Source: a gamma proteobacterium NOR5-3 (lineage in GTDB: Bacteria; Pseudomonadota; Gammaproteobacteria; Pseudomonadales; Halieaceae). From it: a DNA stretch of 64,000 nucleotides. The position numbers and the translations under genes were made by a program. The stretch lies in NCBI GenBank assembly GCA_000158155.1, contig DS999406.1, forward strand, positions 668,731 through 732,730, given 5' to 3'. The stretch's first letter is position 1; each line of letters starts with the position of its first letter. Positions 34,192 to 43,546 of this stretch are shown piece by piece. The notes beneath the pieces were generated by a model that saw nothing but the letters and a program-made list of their open reading frames with translations, searched no databases and was not told the DNA's origin.

Positions 34192-34941
34192 TTAGCTTTT
34201 GAAGCCGCGGTGAACCGCGACGACGCCGCCGGTCATGTCGTGGAAGTCACAGCGCGCGAATCCCGCGTCTTCCATCATTTGTTTGAGTGTTTCCTGGTCC
34301 GGGTGCATGCGGATGGATTCCGCCAGGTACTGGTAGCTCTCGGCATCACCGGCTACCAGTCGGCCCATGAAAGGAAGAACGCTAAATGAATAGGCATCGT
34401 AAGCGCGGCTCAGCAGCGGGTTGCGGGGCTTGGAAAACTCCAGTACCAGCAGGCGACCACCGGGCTTGAGTATGCGCAGCATGGAGCGCAGTGCCAGATC
34501 CTTATCCGTTACATTGCGCAGCCCAAAGGCGATGGTAATGCAATCAAAGTGATCATCAGGGAAGGGCAGATATTGGGCGTCGGCCTGCACATAGTGCAGA
34601 TTGCCGCGCACCCCCTTGTCCAGAAGCCGGTCGCGGCCCACGCGGAGCATGCTCGCATTGATATCCGCAAGCACCACTTCGCCCTCATCGCCCACCATAG
34701 GCGCAAATTTGGCCGCAAGATCACCCGTGCCGCCCGCGATATCCAGCACGCGGTTACCCCGGCGCACTCCGGAGAGCTCGATGGTGAATCGTTTCCAGAT
34801 GCGGTGCACCCCCGCCGACATCAAATCGTTCATGATGTCGTAGTTGCTGGCGACGGAATCAAAGACGCCGCGGACCATGCCGGCTTTTTCGGCGGTCTTT
34901 ACGTCACGGTAACCAAAGTGGGTTGTCTCTTCTTCGCTCAT
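34192..34941 (-). CDS. ubiE: Ubiquinone/menaquinone biosynthesis C-methyltransferase
   Basis: A SAM-dependent methyltransferase that adds the C-methyl group to the benzoquinol (and demethylmenaquinol) ring. The 249-residue protein carries the family signatures [18 protein letters not shown] near residue 34, [15 protein letters not shown] for SAM, and [23 protein letters not shown]. First gene of the ubiEJB-hisIE-tatABC run. In Pseudomonas the pha genes sit upstream of ubiE; here the DUF971-hslUV cluster is directly adjacent. Confidence 0.97.
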   Translation of the reverse strand: MSEEETTHFGYRDVKTAEKAGMVRGVFDSVASNYDIMNDLMSAGVHRIWKRFTIELSGVRRGNRVLDIAGGTGDLAAKFAPMVGDEGEVVLADINASMLRVGRDRLLDKGVRGNLHYVQADAQYLPFPDDHFDCITIAFGLRNVTDKDLALRSMLRILKPGGRLLVLEFSKPRNPLLSRAYDAYSFSVLPFMGRLVAGDAESYQYLAESIRMHPDQETLKQMMEDAGFARCDFHDMTGGVVAVHRGFKS

Positions 34942-35019
34942 GCTCTGCTTCCCAAATGCGATTGAGCATTGTAGCTCTTAGTCTGCTTTGAAACAGTGCC
35001 TGTAGTGCATCGCTTTGTT

Positions 35020-35409
35020 TCAGGGTTCGAAGTGCAGTACCTGTGTGTCGGGGTCCCGGGACGCTCCCGCCTCCCGAAGGTCCTCTAAATAGGTCTCCCA
35101 AAGCACGTCTTTTTGCGAGCAGAGCCGGTAGAGATACTCCCAGGAGTACAGGCCGGTATCGTGCCCGTCATCAAAAACCAGCTGCAGGGCGTAATGCCCT
35201 ACCGGCTTGATATCGATGATCGCCACATTCCGCTTGCCAGTTTGCAGCACGGCACCGGAGCCGTGATGCCCCCGCACCTCGGCAGAGGGTGAGTACACCC
35301 GCAGATATTCCCAGCTCAGGCTAAAGCTCTGAGCATCGGGGTAATCAAGCTCCAGTACGCGCGATTGCTTGCGCAGGCGGATATTGCTCGGGCGGGGAAC
35401 GTCGCTCAT
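35020..35409 (-). CDS. DUF971 protein
   Basis: The 129-residue protein starts at ATG 35409 (MSDVPRPSNIRLRKQSR), a few bases after hslU. The DUF971 fold, related to the N-terminal domain of gamma-butyrobetaine hydroxylase, is seen in LELDYPDAQSFSLSWEYLRVYSPSAE and DDGHDTGLYSWEYLYRL. DUF971 proteins have been linked to iron-sulfur or iron chemistry in some systems, but no Cys cluster is visible here. The same gene follows hslU in Pseudomonas. A 7-bp inverted repeat (TGAAACA, 34989-35022) overlaps its stop. Confidence 0.85.
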   Translation of the reverse strand: MSDVPRPSNIRLRKQSRVLELDYPDAQSFSLSWEYLRVYSPSAEVRGHHGSGAVLQTGKRNVAIIDIKPVGHYALQLVFDDGHDTGLYSWEYLYRLCSQKDVLWETYLEDLREAGASRDPDTQVLHFEP

Positions 35410-35419
35410 TGGGGGCCTG

Positions 35420-36748
35420 TTACAGAATAAACCGTGATAGATCTTCGTCCATGGCCAGATCAGACAGCTGCGAATCGACGTAGGCGGCATCTACCGCAAG
35501 AACGCTCGCGTTGAGACCGTCGTCAGCCGCCCGAAAGGACGCGTCTTCCAGCAGTCTCTCCATCACGGTGTGCAGACGCCGGGCGCCAATGTTTTCAGTG
35601 TTTTCATTGAGTTGCCAGGCAAGCTCAGCGATGCGTGCAATGCCGTCCTCGGTGAACTCCAGGGTCATGCCCTCGGTAGCCAGTAGCGCCGAGTATTGCC
35701 GGGTCAGAGCCGTATCCGGTTCCACAAGAATACGGCGAAAGTCCTCGGGAGAGAGAGCGGCAAGTTCCACGCGAATAGGCATGCGGCCCTGAAGCTCAGG
35801 AATCAAATCCGAAGGCTTGGACAGATGGAATGCGCCGGAGGCGATAAACAAAATATGGTCTGTTTTGAGCATGCCGTATTTGGTGCTCACCGTGCAGCCC
35901 TCGATCAGCGGCAGTAAATCCCGTTGCACCCCCTCGCGAGATACATCCGCACCGGCGGTTTCTCCGCGTTTGGCGACCTTGTCCAGTTCGTCGATAAAGA
36001 CGATGCCGTTTTGTTCGGCCGCGTGCAGGGCGTTCTGTTTGATGTCGTCTTCGTTGACCAGTTTGGCCGCTTCTTCATCACACAGGGCCGCAAAGGCCGC
36101 CTTTATCGGCAGTCGGCGCGTTTTGGATTGGGTGCGGGCCATGTTGGAAAACATGCTCTGCAGCTGGCTGGTCATTTCTTCCATACCTGGCGGTGCACTA
36201 ATCTCGACATTGCTGGGGGCTGTGAGCTCAAGGTCGATTTCTTTGTCGTCTAATTCACCCTCGCGGAGCTTTTTGCGCAGCAGCTGCCGCGTGCCGTCGC
36301 CCTGGCTGGTGGCATCGCCTTTGGTGTCCCGGGCGCCGGGTAGCAAGACATCGAGAATACGTTCTTCGGCAGCTTCTTCGGCCCGAAAGCGCATCTTGTC
36401 CATTGCCTGCTCGCGGAGCATTTTTACGGACATTTCTACAAGATCGCGGATGATGGACTCAACATCCCGCCCAACATAGCCCACTTCGGTGAACTTGGTG
36501 GCTTCTACCTTTACAAAAGGCGCGTTTGCGAGTTTGGCGAGTCGCCGCGCAATTTCGGTTTTTCCCACACCGGTGGGGCCGATCATGAGAATGTTTTTCG
36601 GCGTGATCTCGGCGCGCAGTCCTTCTTCTACCTGCATGCGTCGCCAGCGGCTGCGAAGGGCATTGGCTACCGCGCGCTTGGCGTCCTGCTGACCAATAAT
36701 GTGTTTGTCCAGCTCGTGGACGATCTCCCGGGGAGTCATGTTCGACAT
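35420..36748 (-). CDS. hslU: ATP-dependent protease ATPase subunit HslU
   Basis: An AAA+ unfoldase that feeds substrates to HslV. The 442-residue protein starts at ATG 36748 ([20 protein letters not shown]). A longer open frame upstream overlaps hslV and is not real. Walker A is GPTGVGKTE near residue 60, Walker B with FIDELDK near 255, and the C-terminus LSRFIL inserts into HslV. The GYVG pore motif is present. It begins 1 bp after the hslV stop. Confidence 0.97.
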   Translation of the reverse strand: MSNMTPREIVHELDKHIIGQQDAKRAVANALRSRWRRMQVEEGLRAEITPKNILMIGPTGVGKTEIARRLAKLANAPFVKVEATKFTEVGYVGRDVESIIRDLVEMSVKMLREQAMDKMRFRAEEAAEERILDVLLPGARDTKGDATSQGDGTRQLLRKKLREGELDDKEIDLELTAPSNVEISAPPGMEEMTSQLQSMFSNMARTQSKTRRLPIKAAFAALCDEEAAKLVNEDDIKQNALHAAEQNGIVFIDELDKVAKRGETAGADVSREGVQRDLLPLIEGCTVSTKYGMLKTDHILFIASGAFHLSKPSDLIPELQGRMPIRVELAALSPEDFRRILVEPDTALTRQYSALLATEGMTLEFTEDGIARIAELAWQLNENTENIGARRLHTVMERLLEDASFRAADDGLNASVLAVDAAYVDSQLSDLAMDEDLSRFIL

Positions 36749-36749
36749 G

Positions 36750-37301
36750 TTATTGATCCGTCTCGTAATCAAGCTGCTCGATGGTGCGCTGCTCGTTGGT
36801 GTAGATGCAGATGTCCGCGGCGATACCCAGGCCTTTTTCGACGATCTCCCGGGCACTGAGTTGGGTGTTATCCAGCAAAGCCATGGCAGCCGCCTGCGCA
36901 AAGGATCCGCCGGAGCCGATGGCAATGAGGTTGTTCTCTGGTTCGATGACATCGCCGTTACCGGAGATGACCAATGAGGTCTCTTTGTCGGCAACCGCCA
37001 GCAATGCCTCCAGTTGACGCAGGGAGCGCTCGGTACGCCAGGCTTTTGCCAGCTCTACGGCCGCACGAACCAGCTGTCCGTTGTGTTTTTCCAGCTGTGC
37101 TTCGAATAGCTCAAACAGGGTGAAGGCGTCGGCTGTACCGCCGGCAAAGCCTGCCAGTACCTGATCTTTGTAAAGGCGACGGACCTTCCGCGCGTTGCCT
37201 TTCATGATGGTGTTGCCCATGGAGACTTGTCCGTCTCCGCCAACGACAACGCTGTTGCCTCGGCGCACACATAAAATGGTGGTGCCTCTGAATTGTTCCA
37301 C
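36750..37301 (-). CDS. hslV: ATP-dependent protease peptidase subunit HslV
   Basis: A proteasome-beta-like threonine protease. The 183 residues start at GTG 37301 with AAGGAA upstream. Most HslV proteins begin directly with Met-Thr-Thr; here six residues, MEQFRG, precede the catalytic Thr7-Thr8, so a short propeptide must be removed. Other signatures are [20 protein letters not shown] and [15 protein letters not shown] heat-shock-type promoter lies 28 bp upstream. Forms an operon with hslU and probably the DUF971 gene. Confidence 0.97.
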   Translation of the reverse strand: MEQFRGTTILCVRRGNSVVVGGDGQVSMGNTIMKGNARKVRRLYKDQVLAGFAGGTADAFTLFELFEAQLEKHNGQLVRAAVELAKAWRTERSLRQLEALLAVADKETSLVISGNGDVIEPENNLIAIGSGGSFAQAAAMALLDNTQLSAREIVEKGLGIAADICIYTNEQRTIEQLDYETDQ

Positions 37302-37329
37302 GGTGATTTCCTTGGCGCGTGAGTTCCAG

Positions 37330-37357
37330 TTATGGGGGCGTGATGCCTAACTTCAAG
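37330..37357 (-). promoter_or_regulatory. Sigma-32 (RpoH) heat-shock promoter of hslVU
   Basis: On the minus strand CTTGAA (37357-37352) is followed after 14 bp by CCCCATAA (37337-37330), 28 bp before the hslV start. This is a near-perfect match to the RpoH consensus (CTTGAA, about 14 bp, CCCCATnT). It fits the known heat induction of hslVU in other proteobacteria. Confidence 0.8.
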
Positions 37358-37396
37358 CGTTGATGAAATGTCGAGCCCTATGGAACAGGGTGGGCT

Positions 37397-37933
37397 TTAA
37401 CCCGAATTGCGCTGAATGAGCAGCGTATCGATATCCTGCTGGGCAGTCATGCTGCGCGCTTTGGCCATGGCTGAGCGGCTGTCAAAAGGCCCCAGGACCA
37501 CGCGAAACCAGCGGCCGGTGTCGCCCTGAGTATCCTCTACCCGAGGGTCGAGCCCCAGAAGTAACAGTTCTCCGCGGCGTCGGTCGGCATCAGCGGCCTG
37601 GCGAAACGAGCCCGCCTGCAATAAATACTGCTTGCCGCTCCCAGCGCTGCGGGGTTTGGGAATGTCCGCCGGATCAACATCCACAGTCATTTCCTGATTG
37701 GGCAGCACCTCAAAAAACTCGTACTCGGGCTCGTCGGTAGTGACCGCGGAGGCTTTGGCGACCTTGGGTCGCTCTTGCGACCCACCCTCTGGTGGTAAGG
37801 TCACCAGATACAGCATGAACGCTAGAAATAAGCCGGTGGCCACGCCGGCCCCGTACCAGCGCAGGCCATTGCCGCTTTGATTGGCTGTATTGTGCCGGCT
37901 TGCGCCGCGAGTGCTTTTTCGTTGCTGTGCCAT
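37397..37933 (-). CDS. SPOR-domain protein (FtsN-like)
   Basis: The 178-residue protein has a short basic cytoplasmic tail, one membrane helix (about 27-46, WYGAGVATGLFLAFMLYLV), a periplasmic linker, and a SPOR domain (about 100-175) starting KQYLLQAGSFRQAADADRRR and including GRWFRVVLGPFDSR. SPOR domains bind denuded glycan at the division septum. The position between argS and hslV matches the FtsN-like gene of Pseudomonas, so a cell-division role is likely, although the protein is shorter than E. coli FtsN. Confidence 0.9.
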   Translation of the reverse strand: MAQQRKSTRGASRHNTANQSGNGLRWYGAGVATGLFLAFMLYLVTLPPEGGSQERPKVAKASAVTTDEPEYEFFEVLPNQEMTVDVDPADIPKPRSAGSGKQYLLQAGSFRQAADADRRRGELLLLGLDPRVEDTQGDTGRWFRVVLGPFDSRSAMAKARSMTAQQDIDTLLIQRNSG

Positions 37934-37939
37934 AGGGCC

Positions 37940-39622
37940 TTACATACTCTCTGGCGCAGACACACCCAATAGCTCCAGACCATTGGCAATGACCTGGCCC
38001 ACAGCCGTGGTGAGTGCGAGTCGCGCGCTGCGCAGCTCTTCGTCATCAATGAGCACCTTGTGCGCGTTGTAATACGCGTGGAACTCTCCGGCAAGCTCAC
38101 GCAGATAATTGGCGATTTGCTGAGGTTCAGCGCTGGTCCCCGCTCTGGCCACAATCTCAGGAAAACGGGCAAGCTGCTTGAGCACTTCGATTTCCTGGGG
38201 CTCAACCAGGCGATCCAAAGCGACTGTGTCCAGGTCAAGATCAACCGGGAGCCCTTGCTCAAGAAACTTGCGGCGCACGCTGCAGACTCGCGCGTGGGCG
38301 TACTGAATATAGAACACCGGGTTGTCATTGGACTGCGACAGGGCCAGATCAATATCAAAAGTGAGCTGGGAGTTTGGCGAGCGTGCCACCAGGAAGTAGC
38401 GCGTGGCATCGCGACCGACTTCGGTGATCAGATCGCGCAGGGTGAGATAGCTACCGGCACGCTTGGACAGCTTGACCTCCTGACCGTCACGCATCACCGT
38501 CACCATCTGATGGAGGACGTATTCGGGCCAGCCCTGAGGAATACCTTCGCCTAGAGCCTGCAAGCCCGCGCGAACCCGGGTCACGGTGCTGTGATGGTCC
38601 GCGCCCTGCTCATTGATGACCCGCTCGAATCCACGGCGCCATTTGTTGAGGTGGTAAGCAACATCCGGCAGAAAATAGGTGTATCCACCATCCTGCTTAC
38701 GCATGACGCGGTCTTTATCGTCGCCAAAGCTGGTGGTGCGCAGCCATAGCGCGTCATCCTGAACATAGGTGTTACCACTCTCTACCAGACGCTCGACCGT
38801 GGATTCCACTTCGCCGGATTCGTACAGTGATGATTCAAGAAAGAAAATATCAAAAGCCACGCCAAAACTCTGCAGATCCAGATCCTGCTCCCGGCGTAAC
38901 CAGGCCACGGCGAATTCACGAATGGCATCAAGATCATCCGCGTCGCCGGCTGCCGTGACGGATTTGTCACTGGCCTCTACGCTCTCACCGGCCAGATACG
39001 CCTGAGCGAGCTCCGTAATGTAGTCTCCGCGATAGCCGTCATCGGGCCAGCCTTCATCGTCGGGAGTGAGGCCCTTGCAGCGAGCCTGAACCGAGAGGCC
39101 CAGGTTATTGATCTGGGCGCCAGCGTCGTTGTAGTAAAACTCCCGAACCACCTCCCAGCCACAGGCATCCAATATGCGCGCGAGCGTGTCGCCTACCGCG
39201 GCTCCGCGGCCATGACCCACGTGCAGAGGGCCCGTGGGGTTGGCGGAGACGAACTCCACCTGCACCTTGCGTCCGGTGCCGCTGTTGTTGTGTCCGAACT
39301 TGGCGCCCTGGCGCAGAACGTCCTGAACCACCGCCGCCTGGCTATCGTTGGACAAAAAGAAGTTAATAAAGCCCGGGCCCGCGATCTCTGTGCGGTCGAT
39401 GGCCGTGTTTTCGGGCAGGGCGTCGCAAATCGCCTGGGCAAGCTCTCGCGGCGGCATTTTTAATAGCTTGGCCGCGGCTAGGGCAATGTTACTGGCAAGA
39501 TCACCGTGGGCGGCGTCGCGAGTACGTTCCACCTGAATCGCAGGTGCGCTGATCTCTGCGCCTTGCGCGCTAATGATGGTTTGTAGTGCCTCACCTAAAA
39601 GTGCGGCAACGGTATCTTTCAT
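37940..39622 (-). CDS. argS: Arginyl-tRNA synthetase
   Basis: A class I synthetase charging tRNA-Arg. The 560-residue protein has the HIGH-like motif in [15 protein letters not shown] near residue 130 and the KMSKS-equivalent KLSKRAGSY near 375. The N-terminal add-1 domain and the C-terminal anticodon-binding helices ending VSAPESM are present. It is 6 bp upstream of the SPOR gene on the same strand and downstream of priA. Confidence 0.97.
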   Translation of the reverse strand: MKDTVAALLGEALQTIISAQGAEISAPAIQVERTRDAAHGDLASNIALAAAKLLKMPPRELAQAICDALPENTAIDRTEIAGPGFINFFLSNDSQAAVVQDVLRQGAKFGHNNSGTGRKVQVEFVSANPTGPLHVGHGRGAAVGDTLARILDACGWEVVREFYYNDAGAQINNLGLSVQARCKGLTPDDEGWPDDGYRGDYITELAQAYLAGESVEASDKSVTAAGDADDLDAIREFAVAWLRREQDLDLQSFGVAFDIFFLESSLYESGEVESTVERLVESGNTYVQDDALWLRTTSFGDDKDRVMRKQDGGYTYFLPDVAYHLNKWRRGFERVINEQGADHHSTVTRVRAGLQALGEGIPQGWPEYVLHQMVTVMRDGQEVKLSKRAGSYLTLRDLITEVGRDATRYFLVARSPNSQLTFDIDLALSQSNDNPVFYIQYAHARVCSVRRKFLEQGLPVDLDLDTVALDRLVEPQEIEVLKQLARFPEIVARAGTSAEPQQIANYLRELAGEFHAYYNAHKVLIDDEELRSARLALTTAVGQVIANGLELLGVSAPESM

Positions 39623-39709
39623 GAACTGGTTCCGTAGACGATGCGCCGCAAAGGGCGAGCGGCAGCATTATCCCGCTTCACCCGCGGCTTTGCCAGATTT
39701 GCCTGCGCA

Positions 39710-39757
39710 GTCGGCTACAAAACGTCGCTCACAAACCGTCGGCTACAAAACGTCGCT
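39710..39757. repeat. 20-bp tandem duplication of the priA 3' end
   Basis: The 20-bp sequence at 39710-39729 is repeated identically at 39738-39757, a 28-bp period. The second copy contains the last codons and TAG stop of priA (minus strand). The first lies just beyond the stop in the argS-priA gap. It reads as a small local duplication that copied the stop-codon region downstream of the gene. Confidence 0.85.
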
Positions 39758-41935
39758 GGGATCTATATCAATGAACCAGCTTAGCTCCCGGGGTTTTTTC
39801 AGCGCGTCAGCGCGGTTCACCAACAGATGTGCTGCGGCCATAGCGCTGCGCCGGTCGGCTGCCATGCACCACAACTGCCAGCGGAAACGCCCGGCACGGC
39901 GTGGCATGGCCGACGGCAGGGGGCCAATGATCTGACAGTCTTTGGGAAGGTACTGCTGGGACTCTCGCTTCACCGCCCGCAAAAAGGCCTCACCCTCTTG
40001 TTCATTTCTGGCGTCGCTGCGCACAAGCATCAACTGCCCAAAAGGCGGCAATCCTGATGAGCGACGCTTCTCCAGCAGGGATGAGGTGATGGCTTCAAAG
40101 TGCCCGTCGCGTAATCGTTCGAACAGTGGGTCGTCCGGATAATGCGTTTGTATCAGCACTTTGCCACCAGCGGATTCCCGGCCGGCCCGCCCGGCCACCT
40201 GCACGACTAACTGGGCCATGCGCTCCTCGCCGCGAAAATCCGCGCTGTAAAGCAGAGCGTCCGCGTCGATAACGCCCACTAGTTGCACCGCAGGAAAATG
40301 GTGACCCTTGGTGAGCATTTGCGTTCCGAGGATCACGCAGGGCTTTTCGCTCTGAGCCACCTCCAGCAGGGACTGCATGGCGTCCACGCCGCGCATGGCG
40401 TCACTGTCCACGCGATGCACAGGGCAGCGCAGCACGGTGTTTAAAAATTCTTCGGTTTGTTCTGTGCCCAGGCCATGAGTAAGTAATGATCGGCTGCCGC
40501 AATCAGGGCACTGGGGCGGCAGAGCCCGCTGCGCTGCGCAGTGGTGACAGCGCAGGCAGCGCTTGCGCATATGCACCGTGAGCCGTGCATCACAGTGATC
40601 GCAGCCCGCGACCCAGCCACAGTCGTGACACTGCAGCGTCGGCGCAAAACCCCGGCGGTTCAGAAACAGCAGTGCCTGGCGCCCCTGGGTCTCAACCGTG
40701 TCACGAATGGCTGCCAGCAGGTAGTCGCTAATTCCGGCATTAAGATGCAGGCCCCGTAAATCCACGGTTTGCAGCATGGGCAGCTCGCCGCCACCCTGAC
40801 GTCCGCGCAGAAAATGATGCTGGTAGCGGCCCCGCCGGGCGTTTTCCAGAGATTCTAAAGAGGGCGTGGCACTGCCAAGAATCACCGGGCAAGCCTCCAG
40901 CTGCGCGCGTTTGACGGCAACATCCCGGGCGGAATACCTAAAACCATCCTGCTGTTTATAGGAGCCGTCGTGTTCTTCGTCGACAACGATCAGTCCCGGA
41001 CGCGCCAGCGGGGTAAAAATCGCTGATCGCGTACCCATGACAATGCCCGCGCTGCCGGATTGCGCCGCCTGCCAGGCCGCAAAGCGCTGGCCATCAGCCA
41101 TGCCGGAATGCAGTACTGCTATCGGGGTCTTAAATCGCGCTTCAAAGCGCTCCACGGTTTGTGGCGTGAGTCCGATTTCGGGGATCAGCACTAGCGCCTG
41201 ATCGCCACGCTCGAGGCAGGCGGCGATGAGACGCAAATACACCTCGGTTTTGCCGCTGCCGGTAACGCCCTGGAGTAAATGAACGCCGAATTCGCCCGGT
41301 GTGACTGCGGCGATCGCTTGCGCTTGTTCCTCGCCGAGAGTGGGGCCGCTTTCTTTGAGTTCGGGGTTGGGTGCTTTTGTTGTGCCCCGGCAGCGCTCGA
41401 TGAGCTCTTTAGCGGCCAGTTCTCGCAGCACGGCGCTGGAAACGCCCGCGTCGCTGAGCGCAGTGGGTGCCTGCTCACCACTTTGCAGTAAAGCGAGGGC
41501 TTTCGCCTGAGAGGGCGCGCGACTCAGAGCGCCCTCCGGTAGGCCCATGCCGCGTGTTGTGAGGCGCCAGTGAGTCTCTGAGAGGCCTTTGCCGTCGCGC
41601 AGTGCTTTTGGCAGCGCGGCGCTGAAAACCTCGCCCACAGGGTGTTGATAATAATCTGATGCCCAACTGCACAGGGCCATGATGCTGGGGCCCAACAGGG
41701 GCTCGTCATCCAAAACGCGGGTCGCAGCTCGGAGCTGTTTTTCATCGACGCTGGACTCATCAACGGTTTGTAGAAGCACAGCGGTGATTTCGCGACGGCC
41801 AAAGGGCACGCGCAAACGTACGCCCGGTTTGAGCGGTGCAGGGCTCAGGTCCTCGGGAGCAAGGTAGTCAAAGGGCCTGCGCAGGGGCACAGGGGCCGCC
41901 AATCGCAGAACTATAGGTTTATCTGATTGAGTCAC
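39743..41935 (-). CDS. priA: Primosomal replication restart helicase PriA
   Basis: The 730-residue superfamily 2 helicase reloads the replisome at stalled forks. Walker A is GVTGSGKTE near residue 225 and the DEAH-type motif is DEEH near 318. A zinc-binding insert follows as C-x2-C pairs in CHDCGWVAGCDHCD, CLRCHHC and CPDCG (about 433-480). An N-terminal 3'-DNA-binding domain (about 1-110) precedes. It diverges from rpmE, as in Pseudomonas. Confidence 0.97.
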   Translation of the reverse strand: MTQSDKPIVLRLAAPVPLRRPFDYLAPEDLSPAPLKPGVRLRVPFGRREITAVLLQTVDESSVDEKQLRAATRVLDDEPLLGPSIMALCSWASDYYQHPVGEVFSAALPKALRDGKGLSETHWRLTTRGMGLPEGALSRAPSQAKALALLQSGEQAPTALSDAGVSSAVLRELAAKELIERCRGTTKAPNPELKESGPTLGEEQAQAIAAVTPGEFGVHLLQGVTGSGKTEVYLRLIAACLERGDQALVLIPEIGLTPQTVERFEARFKTPIAVLHSGMADGQRFAAWQAAQSGSAGIVMGTRSAIFTPLARPGLIVVDEEHDGSYKQQDGFRYSARDVAVKRAQLEACPVILGSATPSLESLENARRGRYQHHFLRGRQGGGELPMLQTVDLRGLHLNAGISDYLLAAIRDTVETQGRQALLFLNRRGFAPTLQCHDCGWVAGCDHCDARLTVHMRKRCLRCHHCAAQRALPPQCPDCGSRSLLTHGLGTEQTEEFLNTVLRCPVHRVDSDAMRGVDAMQSLLEVAQSEKPCVILGTQMLTKGHHFPAVQLVGVIDADALLYSADFRGEERMAQLVVQVAGRAGRESAGGKVLIQTHYPDDPLFERLRDGHFEAITSSLLEKRRSSGLPPFGQLMLVRSDARNEQEGEAFLRAVKRESQQYLPKDCQIIGPLPSAMPRRAGRFRWQLWCMAADRRSAMAAAHLLVNRADALKKPRELSWFIDIDPSDVL

Positions 41936-42012
41936 GATGGGGCGAGCATAGCAAAGCGGTGACCCGACCGAAGCGCTAATCCGGGCTATTGTGCACCGCT
42001 GTTACCGGCGTA

Positions 42013-42040
42013 TTGCGTCGCCGGCGGATTCTGCTAAACT
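42013..42040 (+). promoter_or_regulatory. Sigma-70 promoter of rpmE
   Basis: TTGCGT (42013-42018) and TAAACT (42035-42040) are separated by 16 bp in the priA/rpmE gap. The roughly 115-base leader to rpmE holds a CCCC/GGGG stem near 42058-42067 that could take part in control of L31. Confidence 0.55.
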
Positions 42041-42163
42041 CCGCGCCCCGTTTGCCTCCCCAAGGGGTGGTGACTCCCGGATGCGGTGCTCGGCATAGCG
42101 CGACACAGTCCAACAGACGTGCGTGTGGGTTCGGGTGGCGGCATCAACACACTGGAGATACAC

Positions 42164-42379
42164 ATGAAAGCTGAAATTCATCCCCGTTACGAGGACGTGA
42201 AAGCGACCTGTAGCTGTGGAAACACAATTCAAACCCGCTCTACGCTCGGCGAAGACTTCAATATTGACGTTTGCTCTAACTGCCACCCGTTCTTTACCGG
42301 TAAGCAGAAGATCGTCGATAGCGGCGGCCGTGTAGATCGCTTCAAGAAGCGTTTTGGCGCGCGCGGAACTGCTCGATAA
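42164..42379 (+). CDS. rpmE: 50S ribosomal protein L31 (zinc-binding form)
   Basis: The 71-residue protein starts at ATG 42164, preceded by GGAG. Four Cys form the zinc site (CSCG and CSNC), marking the Cys-containing L31 rather than the zinc-free paralogue. The central [29 protein letters not shown] is family-diagnostic. An upstream GTG/ATG extension is not needed. A terminator follows closely. Confidence 0.98.
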   Translation: MKAEIHPRYEDVKATCSCGNTIQTRSTLGEDFNIDVCSNCHPFFTGKQKIVDSGGRVDRFKKRFGARGTAR

Positions 42380-42388
42380 AAAGCAGTT

Positions 42389-42412
42389 AAAAGTGGCTTG
42401 ATTGTCACTTTT
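42389..42412 (+). other. Weak AT-rich hairpin after rpmE
   Basis: AAAAGTG and CACTTTT pair around a 10-nt loop, 9 bp after the rpmE stop, and a short T-run is part of the second arm. It may be a first, leaky termination site before the stronger one at 42430. Confidence 0.35.
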
Positions 42413-42429
42413 TAAAGACCGATATTAGA

Positions 42430-42460
42430 AACCCGCAGGCAACTTTCTGCGGGTTTTTTT
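42430..42460 (+). terminator. Intrinsic terminator of rpmE
   Basis: AACCCGCAG and CTGCGGGTT form a 9-bp perfect stem with an 8-nt loop, followed by an uninterrupted T-run to 42460. This is a textbook Rho-independent terminator. Confidence 0.9.
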
Positions 42461-42506
42461 ATGCCCGGGATTTGTGGAGCGGGCGGCCCAATGGCGGATG
42501 CAAACC

Positions 42507-43535
42507 ATGAAAACAGCGATAGTCCTGGTTCTTCTTCTGTGTGCGGGATTGGTTAATGCCAAAGACGCAGTCGAATCAAAGCCACAAGTTCTTATTCTGA
42601 CCACCGGCGGCACCATCGCCAGTCGCACCGATGCGCCGCTGATACGCGGCCCAGAACTTGTTCAAGCGGTTCCCGGGCTACTCGACTACGCCGAGATTCA
42701 GGTTGAGGAATTTAGCGTTATTGGATCGTCCAAAGTGACGCCGGATCACTGGCTGCGTTTAGCCAGACGAATCAATGAAATCTATGCCAGCAATGATCAC
42801 CTAGCTGGAATCGTCATTACCCACGGTACGGATACCCTCGAAGAAACTGCGTATTTTCTGAATCTAACTGTGCAATCGAATCGGCCGGTGGTGCTCGTGG
42901 GTTCAATGAGATCCTCGAACGAAGTGTCGGCCGATGGACCAGCCAACCTCATCAATGCGGTTCGCGTGGCAATCAGCGATGAGGCGCCAGGTCAGGGCGT
43001 TCTTTTGGCAATGAATGAGGACATCAGCGCTGCCCGAGATGTATGGAAGACGGATAACCGTCGCGTGCATACGTTTGGCGGGGCAAACGTTGGTCATCTG
43101 GGTGCCGTTGATCCCGACGGTGTTCGTTTTTATCACCGCAGCTTGCAGCCCCACACCACAGCATCAGAATTTGACGTCTCCGCTGTCGCCTCTTTACCAA
43201 CGGTCCTGGTCCTTAGCGATTTTACCGGTCTGGACGCTGCGGTTGTCCGGCATTTTGGCGAACTGCCCATGGACGGCCTGGTGGTTCGCACGTTCGCAGG
43301 TGGCCGTATGAGCGCGGGAATGCTGGCGGGCCTGGCGAGCATATCGGAGCGTGGAATTCCGATTGTTGTTACCTCGCGGGTACCAAAGGGTCGCATCGTG
43401 TCGCCACCGGACTACCCGTTTTCTGCCATTGTGTCCCGGGGGCAGCAGGATAATAAGGCGCGGATTCTACTGATGCTTGCTTTGACCAGAACAAGTGAGC
43501 CCCAGAAAATTCAAGGAATATTTGACCTGTATTAA
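42507..43535 (+). CDS. ansB: Secreted type II L-asparaginase
   Basis: Hydrolyses asparagine to aspartate and ammonia in the periplasm. I choose ATG 42507, which starts a signal peptide (MKTAIVLVLLLCAGLVNA); upstream ATGs at 42474 and 42498 would add a charged tail. The 342-residue protein carries the catalytic TGGTIAS near mature residue 20 and VITHGTDTLEETAYFL near residue 105. The symbol follows the type II family; a glutaminase-asparaginase is an alternative. It forms an operon with the C69 peptidase gene 11 bp downstream. Confidence 0.88.
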   Translation: MKTAIVLVLLLCAGLVNAKDAVESKPQVLILTTGGTIASRTDAPLIRGPELVQAVPGLLDYAEIQVEEFSVIGSSKVTPDHWLRLARRINEIYASNDHLAGIVITHGTDTLEETAYFLNLTVQSNRPVVLVGSMRSSNEVSADGPANLINAVRVAISDEAPGQGVLLAMNEDISAARDVWKTDNRRVHTFGGANVGHLGAVDPDGVRFYHRSLQPHTTASEFDVSAVASLPTVLVLSDFTGLDAAVVRHFGELPMDGLVVRTFAGGRMSAGMLAGLASISERGIPIVVTSRVPKGRIVSPPDYPFSAIVSRGQQDNKARILLMLALTRTSEPQKIQGIFDLY

Positions 43536-43546
43536 GGATAGTACTT

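Noticed and set aside
36749..36994. In-frame N-terminal extension of hslU
   Set aside because: It would overlap hslV in another frame; HslU proteins start at MSNMTPREI, matching ATG 36748.
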